A stretch of DNA of 64,000 nucleotides, taken from NCBI GenBank assembly GCA_020636435.1, contig JACJXX010000001.1:2807001-2871000 (forward strand). Direction: 5' to 3'. Origin of the DNA: Lewinellaceae bacterium. Lineage in GTDB: Bacteria; Bacteroidota; Bacteroidia; Chitinophagales; Saprospiraceae. Shown piece after piece: positions 43,885 through 51,983 of this stretch; positions within the stretch are counted from its first letter, which is position 1, and the number at the start of each line of letters is the position of its first letter. Under the pieces are notes generated by a model. The model was not told the origin of the DNA. It saw nothing but the letters and a program-made list of their open reading frames with translations, and searched no databases. Made by a program: the position numbers and the translations under genes.

Positions 43885-45909
43885 TCACACCCCCGCCGCC
43901 AGCCAGCTCGCCTGATAAATCGCCCGCTTCGCATCCAGCTCCCGCGCCTCGTCCGCCCCGCCGATGAGGTGAACGGTGATGCCCTTTTCCCGTAGGGGCG
44001 CCCACAAATCCCGCAACGGCTTCTGGCCGGCGCAGATGACCACGTTGTCCACTTCCAGCACCCGTGGCTCCCCTTTGACGGTGAGGTGCAGCCCCTGATC
44101 GTCGATGCGCTCATACTGCACCTCGCTGAGCATTTTCACATTGCGGCGGCGCAGGGCAGTGCGGTGCACCCAACCCGTGGTCTTGCCCAGGCCGGCGCCC
44201 AGCTTGCCTTTGGAGCGCTGGCAGAGGTAGATTTCCCGGGCGGGCGGTTCGGGGGCAGGCTTGGCGATGGCTCCCCGGTTGTTGTAATCCATATCCACGC
44301 CCCACTCTTCCATGAAGGCGGCCACGTTCAGGCTGGTAGGCTCTCCTTCGTGGCTGAGGAACTCCGCCACGTCGAAGCCGATACCGCCCGCGCCGATGAT
44401 GGCCACCCGCTCGCCTACCGGCATGAGGCCTTTCAGCACTTCGATGTAACTGAGCACTTTGGGATGCCCGATACCTTCAATTTGCACCTGCCGGGGCAGA
44501 ACGCCGGTAGCGATAACGACCTCATCGAAACCCTGGCCAGCCAGTAGCTCCACATCGGCGCGGGTATTGAGGCGCAGGTGCACGCCCGTCTTTTCTATTT
44601 GCTTTCGAAAATAGCGGATGGTCTCGTAAAACTCTTCCTTGCCCGGGATGCGCTTGGCCATATTGAACTGCCCGCCGATCTCGCCGCCGGCCTCGTAGAG
44701 GTGCACCTCGTGGCCGCGTTCTGCAGCTACGGTAGCAAAGCCCAGCCCAGCCGGCCCGGCGCCCACTACGCCGATCTTCTTTTTTGATTTGGCGGGCACG
44801 TATTGCAGCTCCGTCTCGTGGCAGGCACGGGGGTTGACCAGGCAACTGGAAGTTTTTCGGTCGAAAACGTGATCGAGGCAGGCCTGGTTGCAGGCGATGC
44901 AGGTGTTGATCTCGTCCGCCCGTTTTTCCATCGCCTTTTTCACAAACTCGGGATCGGCCAGGAAAGGGCGCGCCATGGAGACCATGTCGGCATGGCCATC
45001 GGCGAGGATTTTTTCGGCCAGGCCCGGCGTATTGATGCGGTTGGTAGTGATGAGCGGTATGCCCACCTTGCCCATCAGGCGCTTGGTCACCCAGCTGAAG
45101 CCGCCGCGCGGCACCATGGTAGCGATGGTCGGCACCCGGGCCTCGTGCCAGCCGATGCCAGTGTTGATGATGGTGGCGCCGGCCTCTTCGATGCGCCGGG
45201 CCAGCAGTTCTATTTCCTCCCAGGTGCTGCCGTCGTCCACCAGGTCGAGCATGGAAAGGCGGTAGATGATGATGAAATCCCGGCCCACCGCCTCCCGGAT
45301 GCGGCGCACGATCTCGATGGGGAAGCGGATGCGGTTTTCGTACGGGCCGCCCCATTGATCGGCGCGTTTGTTGGTCTTCGATACGATGAACTGGTTGATG
45401 AGGTAGCCTTCCGAACCCATCACCTCTACCCCATCGTAGCCGGCTTCCTGCGCCAGTTTGGCCGTGCGCACAAAGGCGCGGATGGTGCGCTCCACCCCGC
45501 TGCCCGACAACTTCCAGGGCTTGAATGGGGATATGGGCGATTTGATGGCCGAAGGCGCTACCGCCAGCGGATGGTAGCCATACCGCCCGGCGTGAAGGAT
45601 CTGCAGGCAAATCTTGCCGTCTTCGGCATGCACCCCTTCCGTGATCAGGCGGTGTTTTTTCATCTCCCCCCGGTTCGACAACTTAGCGGAAAAGGGCGAC
45701 ACCCAGCCCGCCCGGTTGGGCGCGATCCCGCCGGTGACGATCAGCCCTACGCCGCCGCGGGCGCGCTCGGCAAAGTAGGCGGCCATGCGTTCAAAGCCGT
45801 TCTTTTCTTCTTCCAGGCCCGTATGCATAGAACCCATCAGGACGCGGTTCTTCAGCGTGGTAAAGCCCAGGCCGAGCGGGGCGAGCAGGTGTGGATATTG
45901 TTCGTGCAT
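43885..45909 (-). CDS. fadH: NADPH-dependent 2,4-dienoyl-CoA reductase-type flavoenzyme
   Basis: The protein has 674 residues from the ATG at 45909, against 672 for E. coli FadH; the frame stays open to 46113 but only the ATG at 45909 opens MHEQYPHLLAPLGLG like the family. Residues 1-340 form an FMN-binding TIM barrel of the Old Yellow Enzyme type. The 4Fe-4S ligands sit in CIACNQACLDHVF, then SSCLVNPRAC (spacing C-x2-C-x3-C-x11-C). The second half has two Rossmann motifs: GVVGAGPAGLGFATVAAERG for FAD and VAIIGAGGIGFDVAEFL for NADPH. It reduces 2,4-dienoyl-CoA intermediates in the breakdown of unsaturated fatty acids. No other beta-oxidation gene is next to it. Confidence 0.92.
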   Translation of the reverse strand: MHEQYPHLLAPLGLGFTTLKNRVLMGSMHTGLEEEKNGFERMAAYFAERARGGVGLIVTGGIAPNRAGWVSPFSAKLSNRGEMKKHRLITEGVHAEDGKICLQILHAGRYGYHPLAVAPSAIKSPISPFKPWKLSGSGVERTIRAFVRTAKLAQEAGYDGVEVMGSEGYLINQFIVSKTNKRADQWGGPYENRIRFPIEIVRRIREAVGRDFIIIYRLSMLDLVDDGSTWEEIELLARRIEEAGATIINTGIGWHEARVPTIATMVPRGGFSWVTKRLMGKVGIPLITTNRINTPGLAEKILADGHADMVSMARPFLADPEFVKKAMEKRADEINTCIACNQACLDHVFDRKTSSCLVNPRACHETELQYVPAKSKKKIGVVGAGPAGLGFATVAAERGHEVHLYEAGGEIGGQFNMAKRIPGKEEFYETIRYFRKQIEKTGVHLRLNTRADVELLAGQGFDEVVIATGVLPRQVQIEGIGHPKVLSYIEVLKGLMPVGERVAIIGAGGIGFDVAEFLSHEGEPTSLNVAAFMEEWGVDMDYNNRGAIAKPAPEPPAREIYLCQRSKGKLGAGLGKTTGWVHRTALRRRNVKMLSEVQYERIDDQGLHLTVKGEPRVLEVDNVVICAGQKPLRDLWAPLREKGITVHLIGGADEARELDAKRAIYQASWLAAGV

Positions 45910-46053
45910 GGCTATTGTCTGATTTGTGGAGCGTTTATTTAACCCTCTGCTGTATTGGATTATTCCCCCTCCCCTGAGGCGAGAAGGAGGCTCGCCCAAG
46001 ATACAGTTTTCAGCGAAAATTCGCAGCATCCGGCCAGAAACCGGCAGATTTTG

Positions 46054-46061
46054 TAATTTTG
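46054..46061 (+). promoter_or_regulatory. Candidate -7 element TAATTTTG
   Basis: Exact TAnnTTTG match 39 bases before the amidase ATG at 46101. No clear -33 element. Confidence 0.35.
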
Positions 46062-46100
46062 AAGCTTCACATTCATTCGCTAATTCAGTCCATATCAAGT

Positions 46101-47747
46101 ATGAAAAAACCACACTACCTCCTGCTCGGCCTCTTGATGGGCGCCCTGCTCAGTTTCACCTTCTTCCTCACCCCCATCGACCGGGCCATGGTGCAACAAG
46201 CAGCTGCCCTCATCGGGCTGGAAATGACGGAAACGGAGATCGACAGCATGCTGCCGGGCCTGGAAGAGCACTGCAGCAGTTATGCTTCTATTCGGGAAAA
46301 AGACATTCCCAACGAACTGGCGCCCGCTCTCCAGTTCAACCCCCTGCCCCAGGGCTTTACGATCAATACCAAACAGGAGGCCGTGTATTTCGATATCCCC
46401 AAAGGCATCAAACGGCCGGAGAACCTCGACGACCTGGCATTCTACTCCGTGGCGCAGTTGTCGGCCCTGGTCAAAAGCCGGCAAATAACCTCCGTAGAAT
46501 TGACGGAGTTTTTCCTGGAACGGCTCAAAAAGCACGACCCCACCCTGCATTGCGTCATCGCCTTAACCGGAGAACGCGCCCTGGCGCAGGCCCGGCAGAT
46601 GGACGAGGAACTGGCCCGCGGCCAGTACCGCAGCCCCCTGCACGGCATCCCATTCGGCGCCAAGGACCTGCTGGCTACCCGAGACTACAAGACCACCTGG
46701 GGCGCCATGCCTTATAAGGATCAGATGCTGGATTTCGATGCCGCAGTGATCGAAAAACTGGAGGCCGCCGGAGGGGTGCTGGTTGCCAAACTCACCCTGG
46801 GCGCATTGGCCTGGGGCGATGTATGGTACGGCGGCAAAACCCGCAACCCCTGGGATACAGAGCAAGGTTCCAGCGGATCTTCCGCCGGCTCCGCTTCCGC
46901 CGTTTCGGCCGGCCTGGTGCCATTCGCGATCGGCACCGAAACCTGGGGTTCCATCGTTTCTCCCGCTACCGTTTGCGGGGTGACGGGGCTGCGGCCCACC
47001 TTCGGCCGCGTCAGCCGCTACGGCGCTATGGCGCTGAGCTGGAGCATGGACAAGATCGGGCCCATCTGCCGCACCGCGCAGGATTGCGCCATTGTTTTCG
47101 AAGCCATTCGCGGGCAGGACGATCGCGATGCCACGACCGTGGCCGCCGCCTTCAATTACAACCAGAAAATTGAGGCCAAAAACCTACGGGTAGCTTACCT
47201 GAAAAGCGATTTTGGCGGCGATTACCCGTTCAAAGCGCAAGATAGCCTGGCGCTGGCCAAACTGCGGAAGCTGGGCATCGCCCCCATCGCCATCGAGCTG
47301 CCGGAAGTGCCGGATATCGGCTTCGTGCTCAGCGCCGAGGCTGCCGCTGCCTTCGATGAACTGACCCGCTCCGGAAAGGACGATTTGCTGGTGCGGCAAA
47401 TCCAAAATGCCTGGCCCAACGTCTTCCGGCAGGCGCGCTTTATTCCGGCGGTAGAGTACATTCAGGCCAACCGCCTGCGTACCCGGCTGATCGAAGAAAC
47501 TCACCGGGCGCTAAGGGAGTTTGATGTCTTCATCGCTCCTTCCTGGGCGGGCGACAACCTGCTGCGCACCAACCTCACCGGCCATCCCTGCGTGGTATTG
47601 CCTACCGGCTTCATCGACGGGCTGCCGGCGAGCATTACCTTCTGCGGGCAGCTGTTCGGCGAGGCGGAAGTGCTGAAACTGGCAGAGCTGTATCAGGCGA
47701 ATACTGATTTTCACTTAAAGCACCCGGATGGGTTTTGGATGGAATGA
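46101..47747 (+). CDS. Amidase, amidase-signature family
   Basis: The protein has 548 residues from the ATG at 46101; a longer frame starts only at a TTG. The N-terminal signal or anchor helix (YLLLGLLMGALLSFTFFLT) places it at the inner membrane or periplasm. The amidase-signature Ser-cisSer-Lys triad is complete: Lys188 in FGAKDL, Ser260 in GSSGSSAGSASAV and Ser284 in ETWGSIVSPATVCG. Members cleave amides, including glutamyl-tRNA or aliphatic amides. The ~85 residues before the core (METRIC: AMVQQAAALIG, TETEIDSMLPGLEEH) are an extra helical domain seen in a Bacteroidota subgroup. Substrate unknown. Confidence 0.9.
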   Translation: MKKPHYLLLGLLMGALLSFTFFLTPIDRAMVQQAAALIGLEMTETEIDSMLPGLEEHCSSYASIREKDIPNELAPALQFNPLPQGFTINTKQEAVYFDIPKGIKRPENLDDLAFYSVAQLSALVKSRQITSVELTEFFLERLKKHDPTLHCVIALTGERALAQARQMDEELARGQYRSPLHGIPFGAKDLLATRDYKTTWGAMPYKDQMLDFDAAVIEKLEAAGGVLVAKLTLGALAWGDVWYGGKTRNPWDTEQGSSGSSAGSASAVSAGLVPFAIGTETWGSIVSPATVCGVTGLRPTFGRVSRYGAMALSWSMDKIGPICRTAQDCAIVFEAIRGQDDRDATTVAAAFNYNQKIEAKNLRVAYLKSDFGGDYPFKAQDSLALAKLRKLGIAPIAIELPEVPDIGFVLSAEAAAAFDELTRSGKDDLLVRQIQNAWPNVFRQARFIPAVEYIQANRLRTRLIEETHRALREFDVFIAPSWAGDNLLRTNLTGHPCVVLPTGFIDGLPASITFCGQLFGEAEVLKLAELYQANTDFHLKHPDGFWME

Positions 47748-48078
47748 TGGAATGAATGGGACTCAACCTGCTGGGTTTTCGGCGGAGCATGTAGTTTGGC
47801 TAACCTGGTAGCGTTTGTCGGAGACAAAAAACCGAGGTGAGTTTTATTCCGAAGTTCCAGTATTTTGAACAACCTACCTGGCAGATTTTTCAAAGATGCG
47901 ACAGATACACGCATAACGCAGGAGCCAGGTATTTACAGATGCCCTCTGAATTGCAGATCCGCGCCAATTCGCGTCATCCGCGTCATCCGCGTTCCATCCA
48001 TCACAAACAAAAGCCGGAACAGAGCATTCCGTTCCGGCTTTATGAAAAATAAAGATTCACTAATCAAAGATCGCAGAG
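47748..48078. other. Convergent intergenic region with terminator and CCGCG words
   Basis: It separates the amidase from the convergent peroxidase gene. At 47955-47995 there is a short CGCGTCATCCGCGT-type repeat like 660-700. A strong hairpin at 48010-48041 ends the peroxidase transcript. Confidence 0.5.
48010..48041 (-). terminator. Hairpin terminator of the peroxidase gene
   Basis: AAAGCCGGAAC pairs with GTTCCGGCTTT over 11 bp with a 10-base loop. On the minus strand it follows the peroxidase stop by 37 bases and is trailed by a T-rich run (TTTGTTTG). It could also end the convergent amidase transcript. Confidence 0.7.
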
Positions 48079-50967
48079 TTAATCTGCAATTATCATTCTC
48101 TGGGTGGCGGTGGCGTTTTCCGTTTCAACGCGGTAGTAGAGCAAGCCGCTGGACCGGACCTCGTTGCGGTTCAGTTGCCATTCGTTGTAGCCGGCAGCAA
48201 AGTTGCCCTGCTTCACGAGCAGCGCTTTGCCCGTAGCATCGAAGACCGTGAGCTTTGCCCAGCCCTCCGCCGGAAGCCGGAACGGAATGGCCGTAGCGTT
48301 GGCAAACGGGTTCGGGCGGTTCTGGTACAAGGCGAAAGCCGCCTCATCTGCTGTGCCGCCGGTGGCATTGAACTCCAGGGCAACGCCCATCGGCTCCAGG
48401 TAGGTATCGTAAGCCTCGCCTTTGGTCTTGCGGTCGTTCAGGGCCAGGACCTCGCTCAGCTGAGCATTTTGCAGGGCCCGGAAGCTCAGGTAGAAGAGGG
48501 GGGCACTACCGGAGGCTTCGAAGTGCTCCGTTTTAAACCAGCTGGTGGTCACCAGGCCTTCTCCGGCGAATACCCCGAAGTTGTCTTCAGAAAGGCCCGT
48601 GAGGCTGCCCGGCAACACGCCTTCGAATTCGAGAACCTGCTCGTCGTACCCGATACCAAACTGGTAGCCGCGGACGCCGCCGAAGGCATCGGCAGTGAAG
48701 GCGATGTTATAAGTTTCTCCCGCCTGCAGCTCCATATCATCCAGCTCGAAAGCCAGTACGGCGCGCGGTTCAACCGGGTTGAGGTTGTTAGCCGGGTCGA
48801 CATCTCCGGTCACATCGCCGACTTTGACGGCAATGAAGTTGACGTTCATGTCATTGGATAAAATATCTCCGACTTCAACCGTTTCGGGGAAGTCTTCCGA
48901 CAACGGGTTGCTGGTTTGGAACACATAGTCCGCCCTTACAAAACGCCAGGAATTGTTGTTGGGGAATGCCGTGGAAATCCCCAGGATCACCTTCCGGATG
49001 TAAATCTGATCCAGAGCGGTAACGGCGCCGCTGCGGTCGGCGTCGGCAGCGATGATCTTGTAGGGGCTGTCCAGTTGCTGGATGCCCAGGATATGCTGCT
49101 GGATGAAGACCAGGTCGGCAGTTGAAACGCCGTTGGTCACATCGTCGATCTTGGATACATCAATCGCATTGACATTGCAGGCGGGCACATCCACAAAGTA
49201 GAAGTTGCCGTCCGGGCTGGAGAGCAGTTCCTGGGTATTGTTGCTGCTGAGCACGCGAACGGACGCGTCCGGCACAGGCAGCCCGGTTTCCGTAAAGATA
49301 TTGCCGGCCACGTCGGCGGTCATGTTTCCACAAATATCGGAATGCGGCATAGATTCGAACACCTTGTCCTGCATTAAAGTAATGCCCGTATTGCGCATGA
49401 TGATGTCGTGCAGGGAAGTATGGCGAATCACCTCTTTCTCTTCCGGGGAAAGGACAGGATCGTTCTCGTAAAAGAAGCGGTCTCCATTCCGCAGGGCAGT
49501 AAACTGCACCTCCATGATCTTCATCACGGTAGGGCCGAAGAGCGCGCCCGGCATGCGTTGCTCGGCCAGCATGCCCACCCAGGGGTCTACGTCGTTGATG
49601 TCGTCGTAAAGCGTCACAAGGGTCTGGTAGACACTCTGGCTGGGGTTGATCTGCTGGAAGAACACATAGCGCTGCAGGCCAAAAGCCTGGCGGATGGTGT
49701 TGTAGTCTGGCAATCCGCGCTCCCGGCCACGGTTGATGTTGATAGAGGCCAGGTCGAGCCCGCCGGCGCCCGGAGGGCCGAAGAGGAAGTTGCGCACGTC
49801 GTCGATCACTTTGGCGTCGAAGCTCTGCTGGGTCTGAATGGCCATGCCTTTGATGAAAGGCTCGATGCCCACATCCATGACGGAGAAGGGGTTGAAGAAG
49901 GCGTCCCGGAGCAGGACATGGCCCTCTGGAATTTCGTTGCCGTTGTTGTCTACCCGCATCAGCCTGCCGTTGAGCAGGGTATGGCCGAGGCGGAAGGCGG
50001 CTGCGGTGAAGACGTTCATCAACTGCGGGTCGACATCCGGACGGTAGCCATTGTAGGCGGGCAGGTTGACGCCCATAGCCGGCAGCCATTCGTTGTAGAC
50101 CACAGACTGTATAAGGGCGCCGACGATCTTCCTGGCGTGCTGATAGAGCTCCTCATCCGTCCAATCGGGGTGCTGCAAAGCCAGCACATCGCATTGCCGG
50201 TTGTGTTCGCGCAGAAATATGGCATGGAACCCCAGCAACAGAGGGTTTTCATTGGCGCGGACATCGCCCGCGACGAATACCTTCTGGCTGATGCCCACCG
50301 GATTGTCCATGTGAGGTGCGTTGGGGTCGATGGGCGTATTGTTCTCCCCGTTGTAAGTATTGAAGGGCGGCAGGTTGCCGGCTGAGGTTTTGAGCTTGCC
50401 GCCGGAAAAGGTGCGCAGCCAGTTGGCGCGTTGCACGTCAGAGCCATAAACGCCCGAACCGTCGACGAAAGCCGTGATCATATTGGGATGCCGGCGGGGG
50501 TTGAAGATGTTCGTGCCCGTAGCCGGGTCGAAGACGTTGCGCTTCATGGGGATTCGCATCTGGCCGGTGTTGAAGGGGTCGAACCAGGGGTCGCCCTGCG
50601 GAACGGAGATGTCGGCATTTTCACTGCCATCGGGCGTAAGGCCGATGTCGTGGTCGATGAACTGCCCCCAAACCCAACAGAAGTCGCTGAGGTTCATGGG
50701 GTCGTTGAGCAGGCCGTTCTGCGCAAAGATGCGGTTGCTGATCTCCCGGGGGTTGGGGCGATCCGGCCCGGCGGGCGTACTAATGGCATTGGCGTAGCCA
50801 ACCCCGGAAAACTGGAGCAGGTCGGTGCCTGCCGCTCCCCAGTTGGGGTTGCTCAGGTTGTTTTGGCTACCGTCTAAAGTACGGTAGTTTTGCACATCGG
50901 CCGTTTGTGCGGCGGCGGCCAGCGCTACTGAGACAAAAAGGATTAAGAGTAAAGGTCGTCCGTACAT
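48079..50967 (-). CDS. Secreted animal-type haem peroxidase with dockerin/cohesin-like modules and T9SS tail
   Basis: The protein has 962 residues from the ATG at 50967 (a TTG two codons earlier is the longest start). Signal peptide ~1-21. Residues ~25-545 match the animal haem peroxidase family: distal His106 in WGQFIDHDIG, proximal His329 in AAFRLGHTLL, with the calcium-type DHD context and LASININRGRERGLPDY. A carboxypeptidase-like beta domain follows (about 560-620), then a dockerin-like pair (DDVTNGVSTADLVFIQQHIL and DADRSGAVTALDQIYIRKVI), a cohesin-like domain (AVLAFELDDMELQAGETYNI), and a T9SS tail (FALYQNRPNPFANATAIPF). Oxidation of halides or phenolics at the cell surface is expected. 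Confidence 0.9.
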   Translation of the reverse strand: MYGRPLLLILFVSVALAAAAQTADVQNYRTLDGSQNNLSNPNWGAAGTDLLQFSGVGYANAISTPAGPDRPNPREISNRIFAQNGLLNDPMNLSDFCWVWGQFIDHDIGLTPDGSENADISVPQGDPWFDPFNTGQMRIPMKRNVFDPATGTNIFNPRRHPNMITAFVDGSGVYGSDVQRANWLRTFSGGKLKTSAGNLPPFNTYNGENNTPIDPNAPHMDNPVGISQKVFVAGDVRANENPLLLGFHAIFLREHNRQCDVLALQHPDWTDEELYQHARKIVGALIQSVVYNEWLPAMGVNLPAYNGYRPDVDPQLMNVFTAAAFRLGHTLLNGRLMRVDNNGNEIPEGHVLLRDAFFNPFSVMDVGIEPFIKGMAIQTQQSFDAKVIDDVRNFLFGPPGAGGLDLASININRGRERGLPDYNTIRQAFGLQRYVFFQQINPSQSVYQTLVTLYDDINDVDPWVGMLAEQRMPGALFGPTVMKIMEVQFTALRNGDRFFYENDPVLSPEEKEVIRHTSLHDIIMRNTGITLMQDKVFESMPHSDICGNMTADVAGNIFTETGLPVPDASVRVLSSNNTQELLSSPDGNFYFVDVPACNVNAIDVSKIDDVTNGVSTADLVFIQQHILGIQQLDSPYKIIAADADRSGAVTALDQIYIRKVILGISTAFPNNNSWRFVRADYVFQTSNPLSEDFPETVEVGDILSNDMNVNFIAVKVGDVTGDVDPANNLNPVEPRAVLAFELDDMELQAGETYNIAFTADAFGGVRGYQFGIGYDEQVLEFEGVLPGSLTGLSEDNFGVFAGEGLVTTSWFKTEHFEASGSAPLFYLSFRALQNAQLSEVLALNDRKTKGEAYDTYLEPMGVALEFNATGGTADEAAFALYQNRPNPFANATAIPFRLPAEGWAKLTVFDATGKALLVKQGNFAAGYNEWQLNRNEVRSSGLLYYRVETENATATQRMIIAD

Positions 50968-51582
50968 AAGCAATATTTTTTAGCTCATGGGCATGATAGT
51001 ATAATGAATCCAACTATGTTGTACAGGTATGCAACTTTGTTGCTGCCCCAACACAGTTGGGTTTCTGATACAGGTTAAAGAAAATTTTCTAAAGGGTATG
51101 TAACTAGCGGCCTCAGGGAGACAAAGGGGGGCTCTCCGAGCAGCCCAATATATTTATTTCTAAAATGGGAACAGTCAAATTATGGACAAATTTAATGAAA
51201 AGAAAAATATTTACCATCCTGGCCCGTCAAATTTATTTGGCATTGGAGACGTAAACCAACGATTGCCCTGGCCCGAGACGGAGACGTAAATCAAAAAAGA
51301 ACCTGATGCTGCCGTGGGTTTTAAAGCGTCTTCGAACCCAAATAAATTTGGGTGCCTCTGACTGGCCTATGCCACCAGGCACACAATCCGTTATGATCAG
51401 TAAAAATTGTGCTATTTTTTAGTTAACCCGCCTTTCAAAATGTTAATTTATCTTAAATTAGGGCTTCGAAGCAATACTTTGGCGGCCTTTTAACGTCAAA
51501 GGTGTTGAATGTTGAGTACTGATGAGTGATTGGGTTAGAGTGCCTGTCACTCAACAGCCAACACAACAGTCGGGTGATTTCT
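50968..51582. other. Intergenic region with short palindromes
   Basis: No protein gene is supported. CCAACTATGTTG and CCAACACAGTTGGG (about 51010-51062), a CCCAAATAAATTTGGG palindrome (51338-51353), the related TCAAATTTATTTGG (51229) and two GGAGACGTAAA direct repeats are seen. The last ~90 bases may be a small transcript ending at 51621. Confidence 0.45.
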
Positions 51583-51621
51583 GCGGAAAGGGCAACCAGG
51601 TGTTGCCCTTTCTGCTTTTTT
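51511..51621 (+). ncRNA. Candidate small RNA ending in a strong terminator
   Basis: A rho-independent terminator (stem GAAAGGGCAAC / GTTGCCCTTTC, 11 bp, 5-base loop, then a T run 51616-51621) points along the plus strand, but no plus-strand protein gene lies within 3 kb upstream. Just before it, GTTGAGT and ACTCAAC (about 51512-51554) can form another stem. An unannotated short transcript is the simplest reading; its 5' end is not located. Confidence 0.4.
51583..51621 (+). terminator. Rho-independent terminator
   Basis: Stem GAAAGGGCAAC (51586-51596) and GTTGCCCTTTC (51602-51612), with GCG/TGC extending the base, followed by TGCTTTTTTG. Confidence 0.75.
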
Positions 51622-51695
51622 GTCAGAGCCGGGCTATTTTCCTCTCCGAATATTTTTGTAGAATACCTTGCCTCCCCATTTCGCGTTTTCAGTTA

Positions 51696-51703
51696 TAGTT
51701 TTG
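51696..51703 (+). promoter_or_regulatory. Candidate -7 element TAGTTTTG
   Basis: Exact TAnnTTTG match upstream of the large barrel gene. A transcript from here would carry the MITE at 51854-51968 in its leader or early coding region. Confidence 0.35.
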
Positions 51704-51853
51704 TGGCGAAGGAAATACCGAAACATACGATTTGAGAATAACCGGGTCATACATATTGCCAGTTGCGTTATTTAAATTACCTGAAGCCAGGATTTGGGCG
51801 CCTCCTGTTCCCGCCTCCCAGCCTTCCCCGCTCATGCCCAAACCCAGGGACTC

Positions 51854-51968
51854 GGCTACCGTTCTAGCGTTGGACAAAAGTCGGAAGTCGGAATGCGGAA
51901 GTCGGAATGGTACCGGGCCTTCCGCAACTTCCTGGCCAACAATAGCGCCCAACCTTAGACGGGTCGCC
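51854..51968. mobile_element. GGCTACC-family MITE, copy B
   Basis: Left end GGCTACCGTTCTAGCGTTGG; right end mutated to GGTCGCC. The 8-bp target duplication is AGGGACTC (51846-51853 and 51969-51976). The interior matches copy A closely. Element plus duplication is 123 bp, a multiple of three, so the reading frame through it stays open. Confidence 0.87.
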
Positions 51969-51983
51969 AGGGACTCCCCGTTT

